Shown here piece by piece: positions 63,443-64,000 of a stretch of DNA of 64,000 nucleotides. Both the position numbers and the translations under genes were made by a program. The notes under the pieces were generated by a model. The model was not told where the DNA came from. It did no database searches and saw nothing but the letters and a program-made list of their open reading frames with translations. The stretch's first letter is position 1. Each line of letters begins with the position of its first letter. The stretch is from Phylloscopus collybita (Eukaryota > Chordata > Aves > Passeriformes > Phylloscopidae): assembly GCA_027886175.1 (NCBI GenBank), contig JAJNNQ010000003.1, positions 24,531,501 to 24,595,500 of the forward strand, in the 5' to 3' direction.

Positions 63443-64000
63443 AAATGAAACTTGAATTCAGTCTAATTATCAAAGGAAGAGTTTAAAGAGTGTCTGAGAG
63501 TTTTTCTTGTTTATTTTTTCCCTCTAATTCAGATTAAAACCTAAATCAATAACCAGGTATAGCACAAGATTGTGTTTTAGTTTTGCTTTCTGGCTTTTTT
63601 TTTTCCCAATCTTTTACATGGAGCAAGGTTAAATGCACTGATTTTCCTTGAAGTTTAAATCTGACAAGGAAATAACGTGCTAGTTGTGTTTAGCAAAACG
63701 ATGCCATATTTGTGGAATACTAATTAAGAAGCCCCAACCCAAAACAATTGTCTCCCCTCTGTTTAAACAGAAGGCTGGTGGATATCGAACTCTGTCATCA
63801 GCTATTATTCAAATTGAAATAGGTCAGGTCCCTGAACACCTGGAAATTAGCCTGGAAATTCCCTCCATTAATGAAAGCCTGCCTGCCTGAATTTATACTG
63901 CCTTACCCATAACACTTGGACAATCATAGCTGTAGCATGTAAAATTAATCTCATTCTCCTACTTTCTGTGGAGGGGCATTTTGATTGGGCTCTGACCCCT

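Larger units (their letters stand above)
61781..64000. other. Upstream flank, AT-rich, no gene seen
   Basis: Apart from the hairpin at 62435-62496 and the inverted repeat at 63412-63442, nothing is recognised. Frames of 60-109 codons (for example 63019-63318 plus) show no known domain. Confidence 0.5.

Noticed and set aside
1..64000. CRISPR arrays, phage modules, operons or bacterial defence systems
   Set aside because: No spaced direct repeats, no ribosome binding sites and no tightly packed frames. The sequence is vertebrate.

Overview
The window reads as vertebrate, and almost certainly bird, nuclear DNA. Several interspersed repeats match the 3' ends of avian CR1 LINEs, there is a typical CpG-island promoter, and almost everything else is non-coding sequence with no dense open frames. 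I see nothing prokaryotic: no operons, ribosome binding sites, CRISPR array or phage modules. The exact species cannot be fixed from the sequence.

The one gene I can name is glypican-1 (GPC1), a heparan-sulphate proteoglycan. Only its first coding exon is here, on the minus strand at 45704-45860: start codon, signal peptide, the first conserved cysteine and the opening of the glypican core, ending in a GTGAGT splice donor in phase 1. It lies inside a strong CpG island (about 45450-46740) holding GC boxes, a CCAAT box, a 20-bp perfect palindrome and a small 10-bp tandem repeat. Transcription runs leftward, so 1-45703 is GPC1 intron 1. I could not find exon 2, so this intron appears to exceed 45 kb. 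From about 46850 to 64000 is the upstream flank, in which I see no gene.

The intron holds CR1 fragments (11212-11316, 35062-35605, 36858-36941, 43336-43590), two or three much older L3/MIR-like fragments, a probable solo retroviral LTR lying in the same direction as GPC1 (about 13397-13806), simple repeats, and a compact CpG-rich spot at 40838-40990 with a CTCF-like motif beside a 16-bp perfect palindrome. The upstream flank holds one further CR1 tail (61671-61780), simple repeats, and a striking hairpin at 62435-62496 whose core is two perfect 18-nt arms around a 6-nt loop.

I found no multi-gene or novel protein system. The items most worth checking are the 62.4-kb hairpin, the intronic CpG/CTCF/palindrome spot, the sense-oriented LTR, and the promoter palindrome with its neighbouring minisatellite. 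Transcription factor calls rest on motif matching by eye only.
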